From contig CALWRQ010000021.1 in NCBI GenBank assembly GCA_944383965.1, positions 1 to 32,116 of the forward strand: a DNA stretch of 32,116 nucleotides. Direction: 5' to 3'. Positions 24,612 to 31,907 of the stretch are shown piece by piece. Positions within the stretch are counted from its first letter, which is position 1. Each line of letters starts with the position of its first letter. The stretch is from an uncultured Lachnospiraceae bacterium (lineage in GTDB: Bacteria; Bacillota; Clostridia; Lachnospirales; Lachnospiraceae). The notes below the pieces were generated by a model, which had not been told where the DNA came from, ran no database searches, and was given only the letters and a program-made list of their open reading frames with translations. The position numbers were made by a program, and so were the translations under genes.

Positions 24612-25997
24612 ATGAAAAACAGAGGGCTGACGGTGCTTGTCCTGGCCGCTGCAATGACTGTGGGTACCGCCGCCATTACTTCCCAGGCTGCGGAAGGATG
24701 GAGCAAGCAGGATAATCAGTGGGTCTATTACGATTCCCAGGGGTATCTGGTAAGGGATGAATGGAAAAAAGGGGCGGACGGCCAGTGGCGCTATCTGAAC
24801 GGCGACGGAAAGATGGCGGTGAACGAATGGGTGGACGATACCTATTATGTGGATGAAAACGGCCTGATGATCGCCAATAAATGGCTCCGGATCGCCAGCG
24901 AGGAAGAGGATGCGGTGAACGGATATCTGTGGTATTACTTTGGCAGTTCGGGAAAGGTAGAAACAGATGACTGGAAGAAGATCGACGGTTACTGGTATTA
25001 CTTTGACGATGACGGAGTGATGCAGACCGGCTGGGTGGATGATGATATCTATTACTGCGACGCCAGCGGCAGAATGCTTACAGGATGGCAGCTGCTTCTT
25101 CCGCCTGATGAGGAGGAGTACGATGACGGCAAGGTACGTCCGGGAGATGAGGATGATGACGGCAAGGTCTGGTTCTATTTCTCTGCCAACGGGAAAAAAT
25201 ATACTCCGGATGTGTCAGGGGACGAGTGTGATGTCCATAAGATCGGCGACGATTATTACTGTTTTAACGCGGATGGAGAGATGCAGACCGGCTGGGTCAA
25301 TATGAAGGGAGAAAACAGCATGCCGGACGGAATCGGAGATTTCCGTTACTTCGGGCCGGACGGCAGAGCGAAAAAAGGCTGGATCGCCCTTTATCCGCCG
25401 GAGGAGCTTTCCGGTTATGACGGAGTGGTGGAGTGGTTTTACTTCAGCAAGGACGGACAGCCTGAGATCGGACCGGAGGAGGGAGAGGCGACAACCTCTG
25501 ATTTTGTGAAGATCAATGGAGAGAATTATCTGTTCAACGAAATGGGGAATCCGGTATACGGAATTCAGAAAGTTTATTTCGGAAGCGGAAGCGATTATAC
25601 CACCTATGCCTTCGGCACAAACCGGGCGGACTGTATGATGACCAAGGGAGGCCGGGTGCGCCTGGAAGAGGCGGACGGCACGGTATCAGAGTTCTATTTC
25701 TCAGACAGCGGACAGGGAGTCAGCGGAGTGAAGAACGGCTACCTTTACTACAGAGGCAAGCTTCAGAAGCTGGACAGCGGTATGAAGTATGATATCGTGT
25801 CCATTCCCAAGGGAGGCGACAAGTATGACAACTATGTGGTTTCCAGCAGCGGAAAGGTCATGCGTTCCACTACGGTGAAGAATGCGGACGGCGTGAAGTA
25901 CAAGACAAACAGCAGCGGGATCCTGACAGAGATCGACGAAGAAGCGGTGGGGCAGGAACATTATCAGGACCCGGTGGATCCGTATTATTATGACTGA
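24612..25997 (+). CDS. Secreted protein with choline-binding/cell-wall-binding repeats
   Basis: The ATG at 24612 follows a CGGAGGA site and begins a standard signal peptide: M-K-N-R, a hydrophobic stretch, and a predicted cut after S-Q-A (residues 24-26). The mature part of a 461-residue protein is built almost wholly of aromatic repeats of the cell-wall-binding type, for example N-Q-W-V-Y-Y-D, G-Y-W-Y-Y-F-D-D-D-G and M-Q-T-G-W-V, with at least eight units of irregular spacing separated by acidic loops. No catalytic domain and no LPxTG or membrane anchor is seen. Such proteins bind choline-bearing or other glycopolymers on the cell surface. It may bind the polymer made by region 1, but nothing proves it. 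The repeats in the last third (from about residue 340) are degenerate. Confidence 0.88.
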   Translation: MKNRGLTVLVLAAAMTVGTAAITSQAAEGWSKQDNQWVYYDSQGYLVRDEWKKGADGQWRYLNGDGKMAVNEWVDDTYYVDENGLMIANKWLRIASEEEDAVNGYLWYYFGSSGKVETDDWKKIDGYWYYFDDDGVMQTGWVDDDIYYCDASGRMLTGWQLLLPPDEEEYDDGKVRPGDEDDDGKVWFYFSANGKKYTPDVSGDECDVHKIGDDYYCFNADGEMQTGWVNMKGENSMPDGIGDFRYFGPDGRAKKGWIALYPPEELSGYDGVVEWFYFSKDGQPEIGPEEGEATTSDFVKINGENYLFNEMGNPVYGIQKVYFGSGSDYTTYAFGTNRADCMMTKGGRVRLEEADGTVSEFYFSDSGQGVSGVKNGYLYYRGKLQKLDSGMKYDIVSIPKGGDKYDNYVVSSSGKVMRSTTVKNADGVKYKTNSSGILTEIDEEAVGQEHYQDPVDPYYYD

Positions 25998-26024
25998 TTG
26001 CTGAAGGCAGCAAAAGAAATACTG

Positions 26025-26066
26025 GCCGGAAGAAAATGGTGGAGAACCGTTTCCTTCCGGCTTTTT
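26025..26066 (+). terminator. Terminator after the repeat-protein gene
   Basis: GCCGGAAG (26025-26032) pairs with CTTCCGGC (26054-26061), followed by five T at 26062-26066. The loop is long (21 bases). It sits just before the LysR ribosome site at 26070-26077. Confidence 0.75.
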
Positions 26067-26080
26067 CAGAAGGAGGAAGT

Positions 26081-26965
26081 ATGAAACTGCAGCAGCTTCG
26101 GTATTTTCAGATGGCCTGCCGTTTAAACAGCATTACCAGGGCGGCAGAGCAGCTGCATGTATCTCAGCCGTCGGTTTCTGCGGCCATCAAAGAACTGGAG
26201 GAGGAATTCGGAGTTCTGCTGTTCAGCCGTCAGTACAGAGGATTCACACTGACTCAGGAGGGAATGGCGTTTCTGGCCCAGACAGACAGCCTGCTGTCCC
26301 ATGCGGAACAGACCGAGGAGATCCTGAAAGACATTGCGCAGAAGAGAAATCTGATCCGTCTGGGAATTCCGCCTATGATCGGATCCATTTTCCTTCCCCG
26401 GCTGTACCGGGAATTCAGAAAGAAGTATCCGGATACGAAAATGTCTGTATATGAGGCCAGCAGCCAGGAACTGCTGTATCAGCTGGCAGAGGACCGGCTG
26501 GATCTGGTCTTTCTTCCTCATATGACGCCCTTTCCGGCAGAATACCGGTGGTTTCCGGTGGCGGAAATGGAGACAGTTCTCTGTACGGCGGCCGATCATC
26601 CCATGGGGGCGCGGGAGCGGGTCCGGATCGGGGACCTGGAAGGGGAACCCCTGGTACTGTTCAAGGAAGGTTATTTTCAGAGCGAAATGATTGTTAGAAG
26701 ATTCCGGGAACAGGGGGCAGAGCCCAATGTACTGCTGAATACCAGCCAGTTGTCTACGATCATCAGCCTGATTCAGAATGGTTCTGCATGCGGCTTTCTG
26801 TTCCGGGCAGTGGCAGAGCAGTACCCGGGGATGGCTGCCGTGTCATTAGATCCGCCTCTCAGAGAAAATGTGAGTCTGGTGTGGAAAAAGGGAGGCTTTC
26901 TGTTCAGCGATATGAATCATTTCATCCAGTTTATAAAGGAAAGTGTGAGAGAAGGCATAATATAA
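26081..26965 (+). CDS. LysR-family transcription regulator
   Basis: The ATG at 26081 after a AAGGAGGAA site gives 294 residues; the upstream ATG at 26036 lies inside the terminator and is rejected. Residues 1-60 are a LysR winged helix-turn-helix (L-R-Y-F, T-R-A-A-E-Q-L-H-V-S-Q-P-S-V-S-A-A-I-K-E-L-E, L-F-S-R). A periplasmic-binding-like effector domain covers about 88-290. It precedes a LarA homologue and a malic enzyme on the same strand and has its own terminator, so it likely controls them through the palindromes at 27028-27042 and 27060-27089. The effector would be expected to be a 2-hydroxy acid such as malate or lactate, which is inference. Confidence 0.93.
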   Translation: MKLQQLRYFQMACRLNSITRAAEQLHVSQPSVSAAIKELEEEFGVLLFSRQYRGFTLTQEGMAFLAQTDSLLSHAEQTEEILKDIAQKRNLIRLGIPPMIGSIFLPRLYREFRKKYPDTKMSVYEASSQELLYQLAEDRLDLVFLPHMTPFPAEYRWFPVAEMETVLCTAADHPMGARERVRIGDLEGEPLVLFKEGYFQSEMIVRRFREQGAEPNVLLNTSQLSTIISLIQNGSACGFLFRAVAEQYPGMAAVSLDPPLRENVSLVWKKGGFLFSDMNHFIQFIKESVREGII

Positions 26966-26976
26966 GAGAAATTCCG

Positions 26977-27018
26977 AAAACACTCTCCGGCTGTGAGAAA
27001 CAGTCGGAGAGTGTTTTT
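26977..27018 (+). terminator. Terminator after the LysR gene
   Basis: CACTCTCCG (26981-26989) pairs with CGGAGAGTG (27005-27013), flanked by A-run and T-run (27014-27018). An inner CTGT/ACAG pairing extends the stem. Confidence 0.93.
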
Positions 27019-27027
27019 GGATATAAC

Positions 27028-27042
27028 ATAGGAAAAACCTAT
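27028..27042 (+). promoter_or_regulatory. Candidate LysR operator (ATAGG-N5-CCTAT)
   Basis: A perfect 5-bp-arm palindrome, ATAGG then AAAAA then CCTAT, spans 15 bases, the usual size of a LysR T-N11-A recognition box. It lies 22 bases before the -35 box of the LarA promoter. Confidence 0.55.
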
Positions 27043-27059
27043 CGTTTGCAATGAAAACA

Positions 27060-27092
27060 ATATTTGACTAATGAGTTTTGTTCAAATATGCT
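27060..27092 (+). promoter_or_regulatory. LarA-homologue promoter inside an inverted repeat
   Basis: TTGACT at 27064-27069 and TATGCT at 27087-27092 are 17 bases apart. ATATTTGA (27060-27067) and TCAAATAT (27082-27089) form an 8-bp-arm inverted repeat that overlaps both promoter boxes, so a dimeric regulator bound there would block or remodel the promoter. Confidence 0.6.
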
Positions 27093-27133
27093 GTAAATAT
27101 AAGATCACAAGACGAAAAAAGGGGAAGAACACG

Positions 27134-28384
27134 ATGAAGCTGGAATTTGGAATGGGAAACGGCGTGGAAACCGTGGAAGTGAAAGAGAAGAATCTGATGG
27201 GGATTCTGGAAGCAAATCCGGTTCCGGAGGGGGTAAGAGGAAAAGAAGCGGTTCTGGATGCGCTGGCTCATCCGATCGGGACGCGCCGGCTGAAAGAACT
27301 GGTAAGACCGGGGGAAAAGATTGCAGTGATTACCAGTGACATTACCCGTCCCATGCCTACCTGGGAAGTGCTTCCGTTTCTTTTGGATGAACTGTATGCA
27401 GGGGGTGTAAAGGGGGAAGACATTACCCTGGTCTTCGCCCTGGGAAGCCATCGCAGGCATACGCCGGAGGAAATGGAGCATCTGGCAGGAGAACGGGCCT
27501 ATAAAGAGATCCGCTGCGTGGATCTGGATACAGAAAACTGCGTGCATATAGGAGTTACATCCAGGGGAACGCCTGTGGATATTGACCGCAGGGTGGCGGA
27601 GGCCGATCGGAGAATCTGCCTGGGAAATATTGAATACCACTATTTTGCCGGATATTCAGGGGGAGCAAAAGCCATTATGCCAGGAGTGTCTACCAGAGAT
27701 GCGATCCAGGCCAATCACTGCAGGATGATCGAGGATGCGGCATGCGCAGGAAGGATCGAAGGCAATCCGGTTCGTGAAGATATTGAGGAAGCGGCAGATA
27801 TGGTGGGGGTTGATTTTATCCTCAATGTGGTTCTGGATCCCCACAAGCGGATTCTGAAGGCGGTTGCGGGAGATGTAACCCTGGCCCACCGGGCAGGCTG
27901 TGCATTCCTGGATCAGCTGTACGGAAAGCCGCTGGAGAGTGCTGCGGATATTGTAATTGCTTCTCAGGGAGGAGCCCCGAAAGATATTAACCTGTACCAG
28001 ACACAGAAGGCTCTGGATAACGCCGCTCATGCGGTGAAAAAGGGCGGGGTGATCATTCTCATAGGGTCCTGCCGGGAGGGACTGGGAGAGAAGACCTTTG
28101 AGAAATGGATGACCACGGCGCCAGATCCGGAAACCATGATCCGGTGGATCCGTCAGGAATTCCGGCTGGGAGGCCATAAGGCGGCTGCCATCGCCATGGT
28201 GCTGCAGAAAGCAGATATTTATCTGGTGAGTGAGCTGCCGCCGGAATTTGTAAAACGTATTTTCCTGCAGCCCTTTGAAACGGCGGAGCAGGCATATGAA
28301 GCAGCACGGAAGAAATGCGGGGAGGATGCCAAGGTGCTGGCCATGCCTTTTGCCGGTTCCACCCTTCCGAAAATCATAAAATAA
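27134..28384 (+). CDS. LarA-family nickel-pincer 2-hydroxyacid racemase/epimerase
   Basis: The ATG at 27134 gives 416 residues, the family's usual length. Lactate racemase of Lactobacillus plantarum uses D72, R75, H108, H174, K184 and H200 to hold the nickel-pincer nucleotide and the substrate; here D69, R72, H106, H169, K179 and H195 stand at the matching places (D-I-T-R-P, G-S-H, E-Y-H-Y, G-G-A-K-A, A-N-H). So the protein should bind the nickel cofactor, through K179 and H195. The family includes racemases of lactate, malate, phenyllactate and hydroxyglutarate. A malic enzyme 36 bases downstream suggests malate. The cofactor-making larB, larC and larE genes are not in the window. Confidence 0.88.
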   Translation: MKLEFGMGNGVETVEVKEKNLMGILEANPVPEGVRGKEAVLDALAHPIGTRRLKELVRPGEKIAVITSDITRPMPTWEVLPFLLDELYAGGVKGEDITLVFALGSHRRHTPEEMEHLAGERAYKEIRCVDLDTENCVHIGVTSRGTPVDIDRRVAEADRRICLGNIEYHYFAGYSGGAKAIMPGVSTRDAIQANHCRMIEDAACAGRIEGNPVREDIEEAADMVGVDFILNVVLDPHKRILKAVAGDVTLAHRAGCAFLDQLYGKPLESAADIVIASQGGAPKDINLYQTQKALDNAAHAVKKGGVIILIGSCREGLGEKTFEKWMTTAPDPETMIRWIRQEFRLGGHKAAAIAMVLQKADIYLVSELPPEFVKRIFLQPFETAEQAYEAARKKCGEDAKVLAMPFAGSTLPKIIK

Positions 28385-28420
28385 GAATGTGCGGTCGGCA
28401 CAGAACAGGAGGAAAAGAAT

Positions 28421-29596
28421 ATGGATTACGCAAAGGAAGCATTGAAAAAGCACTATGAGTGGAAAGGCAAGCTGGAGATTACCCCCAGAGCAGCCGTGGA
28501 CAGCAGCGAGGCCCTGGCTCTGGCCTATACGCCGGGAGTGGCACAGCCCTGCCTGGAGATTGAGAAGGACCCGGAAAAGAGCTTTGAGCTGACCCGCCGG
28601 TGGAATACGGTAGCAGTAGTGACGGATGGTTCCGCTGTTCTGGGCCTGGGGAATATCGGTCCGGAAGCGGGCATGCCGGTCATGGAGGGAAAATGCGTAC
28701 TGTTTAAGGCCTTCGGCGGCGTGGACGCCATCCCTCTGTGTGTCCGTTCCCAGAACGCAGAGGAAATCGCCCATGCAGTGGCCCTTATGGCAGGCTCTTT
28801 CGGGGGAATCAACCTGGAAGATATCGCTGCCCCCCGCTGTTTTGAGGTGGAGCGCCTGCTGAAGGAGCAGTGCGACATTCCCATCTTCCATGACGATCAG
28901 CACGGAACGGCTATTGTGGTGGCGGCAGCCCTGATCAATGCGCTGCGGCTGAAGGGCAAAAAGCTGTCCGAGGTGAAGGCAGTATTTTCCGGAGCGGGAG
29001 CAGCCGGAACAGCCATATTCAAGCTGCTGAGAACCATGGGACTGGAGTCGGCGGTACTGTGCGACATTCATGGAGTGGTTTATCCTGGAAGAGAAGATCT
29101 GAAAGACAATCCGGCTCTGGCAGAGCTGGCGGAACTGACCGATCCCCAGGTAAGAGGCGGGCTTTCTCAGGCCATGGAAGGGGCGGACGTGTTCATCGGC
29201 GTTTCTGCTCCGGGAATCGTTACCGGGGACATGGTACGGTCCATGGCTAAGGATCCGGTAGTATTTGCCATGGCGAATCCCGTTCCGGAGATCATGCCGG
29301 ATGAAGCCATGGCTGCAGGGGCCTTTGTGGTGGGAACGGGCAGATCGGATTTCCCTAATCAGATCAATAATGTACTGGTATTTCCGGGAGTGTTCCGCGG
29401 AGCCCTGGACGTACGCGCTGCAGATATTAATGATGAAATGAAGATTGCAGCGGCATCCGCCATCGCATCCCTGGTTTCGGAAGAGGAACTGAGCCGGGAC
29501 TATATTCTGCCGGCAGCCTTTGACTCCAGGATCTGCCCGGCAGTGGCTAAGGCCGTAGGTGAGGCGGCAAGAAAAAGCGGCATTGCAAAACGGTGA
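28421..29596 (+). CDS. NAD(P)-dependent malic enzyme (short bacterial form)
   Basis: The enzyme converts L-malate to pyruvate and CO2. The 391-residue length is that of the short bacterial enzymes. Motifs include the tyrosine loop A-Y-T-P-G-V-A near residue 33, D-G-S-A-V-L-G near 70, the catalytic lysine segment K-C-V-L-F-K-A-F-G near 90, metal-binding H-D-D-Q-H-G-T-A near 157 and a Rossmann loop G-A-G-A-A-G-T near 191, followed by C-D-I-H-G, which hints at NAD preference. It follows the LarA homologue with an AGGAGGAA site and no terminator between, so they form one unit under the LysR-linked promoter. The MBL gene starts 19 bases after its stop. Confidence 0.95.
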   Translation: MDYAKEALKKHYEWKGKLEITPRAAVDSSEALALAYTPGVAQPCLEIEKDPEKSFELTRRWNTVAVVTDGSAVLGLGNIGPEAGMPVMEGKCVLFKAFGGVDAIPLCVRSQNAEEIAHAVALMAGSFGGINLEDIAAPRCFEVERLLKEQCDIPIFHDDQHGTAIVVAAALINALRLKGKKLSEVKAVFSGAGAAGTAIFKLLRTMGLESAVLCDIHGVVYPGREDLKDNPALAELAELTDPQVRGGLSQAMEGADVFIGVSAPGIVTGDMVRSMAKDPVVFAMANPVPEIMPDEAMAAGAFVVGTGRSDFPNQINNVLVFPGVFRGALDVRAADINDEMKIAAASAIASLVSEEELSRDYILPAAFDSRICPAVAKAVGEAARKSGIAKR

Positions 29597-29615
29597 TTCT
29601 GTAAGGAGGGGTTAT

Positions 29616-30464
29616 ATGAAATCGAACAGTATTCGGATCCGCCCGTTTAATGTGGGATGCTCCTTTGAAATGGTTCTGCCGGGCGGCAAAGTGATTCTGC
29701 TGGATCCGTTCTTTGCCCAGGGACCATTTGAAGGAGGCTTCAGCCGTGAGGATGTGACCGGGGCGGATTACATTCTTCTGACTCATAGCCATTACGACCA
29801 TGACAGTGACATCGGATATTTTGTGGAAAAATTTCACTCGAAAGTGCTCTGCGGCCATATGTCTGCAGAAGAGGTACTGAAATTTCACAGAATTCCCTAC
29901 GATAATCTCTTTCCTTTATATCCCAACAGCCGGTACAGCTTTCCGGATTTTGCCCTGGACGTGTTTCAGTGCAAACACAATCCCAACGGAGGACGGACTT
30001 ACGACCCTGACTTTGACATCGGAAAAGAGATGGGGGCGGAGGGACATGGACGGTGTGATCAGCTGGGATCCCTGGAATCTCTGGACTTTATGATCACCAC
30101 CCCCAACGGATTTTCTGTGCTGGTGGCTTCGGGCCGGGTCATCTGGGACGATCTGTTTGATGTATGCAGGGTGCGCCGCCCCAATATGCTTCTGCGCCAG
30201 GCGGGAGTGCGGGAAGACGGCGGAGGAATGAAGGCGGGAGTGCAGGTGGCTCCGGAGGTTCTGGCAGAGCTGCTGGTCAAATATCATGCTCAGCTGATCA
30301 TGCCCTTCCATCATGACGTGCTTCTGAAGCGGTGGGGAAAGGAGGAAACGGACCGGTATTTCGCCCGGGTGGCGGAAGAGGTGAAGAAACGTTCTCCCGG
30401 AGCCTGCTTTGTCAATCCTCAGGCATGGAAGTGGTATGATATCGGAATTGACATTTCGGACTGA
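29616..30464 (+). CDS. MBL-fold metallo-hydrolase, UlaG-like
   Basis: The ATG at 29616 stands behind a AAGGAGG site; an earlier in-frame start would lie inside the malic enzyme gene. The 282-residue protein has the metal motif T-H-S-H-Y-D-H-D near residues 56-63, a second histidine region Q-C-K-H-N-P near 117 and a final P-F-H-H-D-V near 231. The layout resembles the UlaG-type branch of the metallo-beta-lactamase fold, whose members cleave lactones or phosphodiesters. It may be the last gene of the malate unit, but its substrate is unknown. No strong terminator is visible after it. Confidence 0.85.
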   Translation: MKSNSIRIRPFNVGCSFEMVLPGGKVILLDPFFAQGPFEGGFSREDVTGADYILLTHSHYDHDSDIGYFVEKFHSKVLCGHMSAEEVLKFHRIPYDNLFPLYPNSRYSFPDFALDVFQCKHNPNGGRTYDPDFDIGKEMGAEGHGRCDQLGSLESLDFMITTPNGFSVLVASGRVIWDDLFDVCRVRRPNMLLRQAGVREDGGGMKAGVQVAPEVLAELLVKYHAQLIMPFHHDVLLKRWGKEETDRYFARVAEEVKKRSPGACFVNPQAWKWYDIGIDISD

Positions 30465-30565
30465 TGCACCTGGAAATATCTGACAGCTTATACAGCCCCT
30501 GCCGGATGCTCTGATAGGCAGGATTCCGGAAGCAGTTATCTGACCGGTTCCATTTAAAAAAGTTC

Positions 30566-30594
30566 TTGAAAATCATTTTAACTGGGCTTATCAT
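30566..30594 (+). promoter_or_regulatory. Promoter of the GyrI-like gene
   Basis: TTGAAA at 30566-30571 and TATCAT at 30589-30594 are separated by 17 bases, 43 bases before the TTG start. The rest of the gap 30465-30565 shows nothing I can name. Confidence 0.65.
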
Positions 30595-30636
30595 CGGTTC
30601 AGACATCGATGTACTTTTCAGATGGGAGATTTTCAG

Positions 30637-31104
30637 TTGAAATTTTATATACAGATAAGGGAAACCGTATTGCCTTCGCGTAAGGTGATCTATGTGAGAA
30701 GAACAGGTGCCTATGGTGATAAAAACCGGGAGCTGATGAACCGTTTTAAAATCTGGCTGCGGGAAAATCGGCTGTACGATTCAAAGACAACAATCTGGGC
30801 GGTTCCTCTGGATAATCCTTTCCTGACGGAGCCCGGTCTGTGCCGATATGATGTCTGCACAGAGAAACCGGAAAACGGTATTGATTCCGGGGAAGAAATA
30901 CAGAGCAGGGAACTGCCGGGCGGCAGATATATCGTGTTTCTGATTTGGCATACTGCCGAAGCGGTTGCGGCTGCATGGGAAACCTGCTTTGAGGAAACGG
31001 TTCTTCAGAAATATATGTCGGACGGAAACAGGCCGGTTATGGAATGCTACAGAAAAGAACTGGTAGACAGGCACTGCTGTGAACTGTACGTTCCGGTGCT
31101 GTAA
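30637..31104 (+). CDS. GyrI-like small-molecule-binding domain protein
   Basis: I chose the TTG at 30637 because GGGAG at 30624-30628 sits 8 bases before it; the in-frame ATG at 30622 has no ribosome site. This gives 155 residues forming a single domain of the SHS2/GyrI-like type (the effector-binding half of AraC-type regulators such as SbmC/Rob): V-I-Y-V-R-R-T-G-A-Y near residue 18, an F-L-x-E-P segment, Y-D-V-C, R-E-L-P-G-G-R-Y-I-V-F near 92, and the acidic L-Y-V-P-V at the end. There is no DNA-binding domain. Stand-alone GyrI-like proteins bind hydrophobic compounds or, in some lineages, hydrolyse reactive small molecules. It is a single gene with its own promoter and terminator. Confidence 0.75.
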   Translation: MKFYIQIRETVLPSRKVIYVRRTGAYGDKNRELMNRFKIWLRENRLYDSKTTIWAVPLDNPFLTEPGLCRYDVCTEKPENGIDSGEEIQSRELPGGRYIVFLIWHTAEAVAAAWETCFEETVLQKYMSDGNRPVMECYRKELVDRHCCELYVPVL

Positions 31105-31134
31105 AACAGAAACAGGGCCGGGAACGGAGAGACT

Positions 31135-31180
31135 CAGCCGATAACACAGAGAAAACCCCTCGGATGTTATCGGCTGTTTT
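31135..31180 (+). terminator. Terminator after the GyrI-like gene
   Basis: A perfect 12-bp stem pairs CAGCCGATAACA (31135-31146) with TGTTATCGGCTG (31165-31176), followed by TTTT. Outside it, GCCGGGAAC at 31118-31126 and GTTCCGGGC at 31183-31191 pair with one mismatch, giving a longer two-part stem. Confidence 0.85.
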
Positions 31181-31261
31181 CCTGTTCCGGGCAATCTGCT
31201 TGACGGGAAAAAGACGCTGCGAGACAGCTGATTCGGGCGGCTTTTCCGGAAAGGAGGCTGG

Positions 31262-31321
31262 ATGCAGTTCGGAAAGAAAAACAGAAAAAGTCCTTTACAT
31301 TATATGCTGACAATGATATAA
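31262..31321 (+). CDS. Possible small ORF (19 residues) before the inverted repeat
   Basis: An ATG at 31262 follows a very strong AAGGAGG (31251-31257) by 4 bases and encodes a 19-residue basic peptide (M-Q-F-G-K-K-N-R-K-S...) ending with TAA in the loop of the inverted repeat. It may be a leader peptide or a worn relic. No promoter is seen directly upstream, so it depends on read-through. Evidence is the ribosome site only. Confidence 0.3.
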   Translation: MQFGKKNRKSPLHYMLTMI

Positions 31322-31346
31322 TTGCATTGTCAGCATATAATGTAAA
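31294..31346 (+). promoter_or_regulatory. Perfect 22-bp-arm inverted repeat enclosing a promoter
   Basis: Bases 31294-31315 and 31325-31346 are exact reverse complements with a 9-base spacer. A promoter fits inside: TTTACA at 31294-31299 opens the left arm and TATAAT at 31317-31322 is in the spacer, 17 bases apart. The predicted start near 31329 falls in the right arm, and the ribosome site of the next gene (AAGGAGG, 31352-31358) follows directly. It reads as an operator for the ribbon-helix-helix-type product. Confidence 0.85.
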
Positions 31347-31365
31347 AGAAAAAGGAGGTCTCTCT

Positions 31366-31737
31366 ATGGCGACCATACGCTTTGATTTAAGCGACGAATA
31401 TAAGAAAAAGCTTGAACAGGAAGCGGAAGCGGCACATATGAATGTGCAGGATTACATTCGCTACCGGCTGTTTGAGGTGAAAACGATTTTTACGGTAGAT
31501 GAAGCGGTCAGAAGGATCAGGAACGGAGACTATGATGATCGATCGAAATATCCCGACGGATTTACCCTTCCGGATGTATACGGGGAGTCCTGGACCATCG
31601 AACGGGGACCCGCCGGAGTATTCGGACGGAACTTCTATAATTATGTAACGAACAATCCCGATCTCGGCATCCGGTTTATGAACATGGGCAGGAATGGGAG
31701 ACGCGCCCATTACACATACTGTAAGAATGGAAAATAG
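31366..31737 (+). CDS. Ribbon-helix-helix protein with DUF1413-like C-terminal domain
   Basis: The start is the ATG at 31366, 7 bases after AAGGAGG; the ATG at 31340 is out of frame, and the upstream part of this frame lies in the inverted repeat. The 123-residue protein has an N-terminal strand T-I-R-F-D-L-S and two helices (about 9-24 and 27-37), as in MetJ/Arc-type DNA-binding proteins. Residues about 60-120, with the G-x-F-T-L-P-D-V, G-V-F-G-R-N-F-Y and H-Y-T-Y pieces, resemble the DUF1413 family. It is probably a small DNA-binding regulator acting on its own promoter, judged from the inverted repeat. It is not followed by a toxin gene. Function is unproved. Confidence 0.75.
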   Translation: MATIRFDLSDEYKKKLEQEAEAAHMNVQDYIRYRLFEVKTIFTVDEAVRRIRNGDYDDRSKYPDGFTLPDVYGESWTIERGPAGVFGRNFYNYVTNNPDLGIRFMNMGRNGRRAHYTYCKNGK

Positions 31738-31872
31738 AGAAATGATTTTGACGCCGGCCGGAACGGAACCGGAAATCCGCTTCTCCGGGACGGGTTTCTT
31801 CTATATTAATGGGGATCAGAAGAACTACAGGGAAAAATCCTGTAAAACTCGAAGAAAAATGCAAAAAAGTGC

Positions 31873-31901
31873 TTGCAAATCAAAAAAAAGTGTGCTACAC
31901 T
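31873..31901 (+). promoter_or_regulatory. Promoter of the right-edge leader RNA
   Basis: TTGCAA at 31873-31878 and TACACT at 31896-31901 are 17 bases apart. Transcription would start near 31908, at the first base of the structured leader. The bases 31738-31872 hold no gene I can support. Confidence 0.8.
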
Positions 31902-31907
31902 CATAGG

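Noticed and set aside
31826-31844. Hairpin TACAGG/CCTGTA as terminator of the RHH gene
   Set aside because: Short AT-closed stem with no T-run after it.
31694-31906. 70-codon frame after the RHH gene
   Set aside because: Starts inside the RHH gene and runs through the next promoter; composition is not coding-like.
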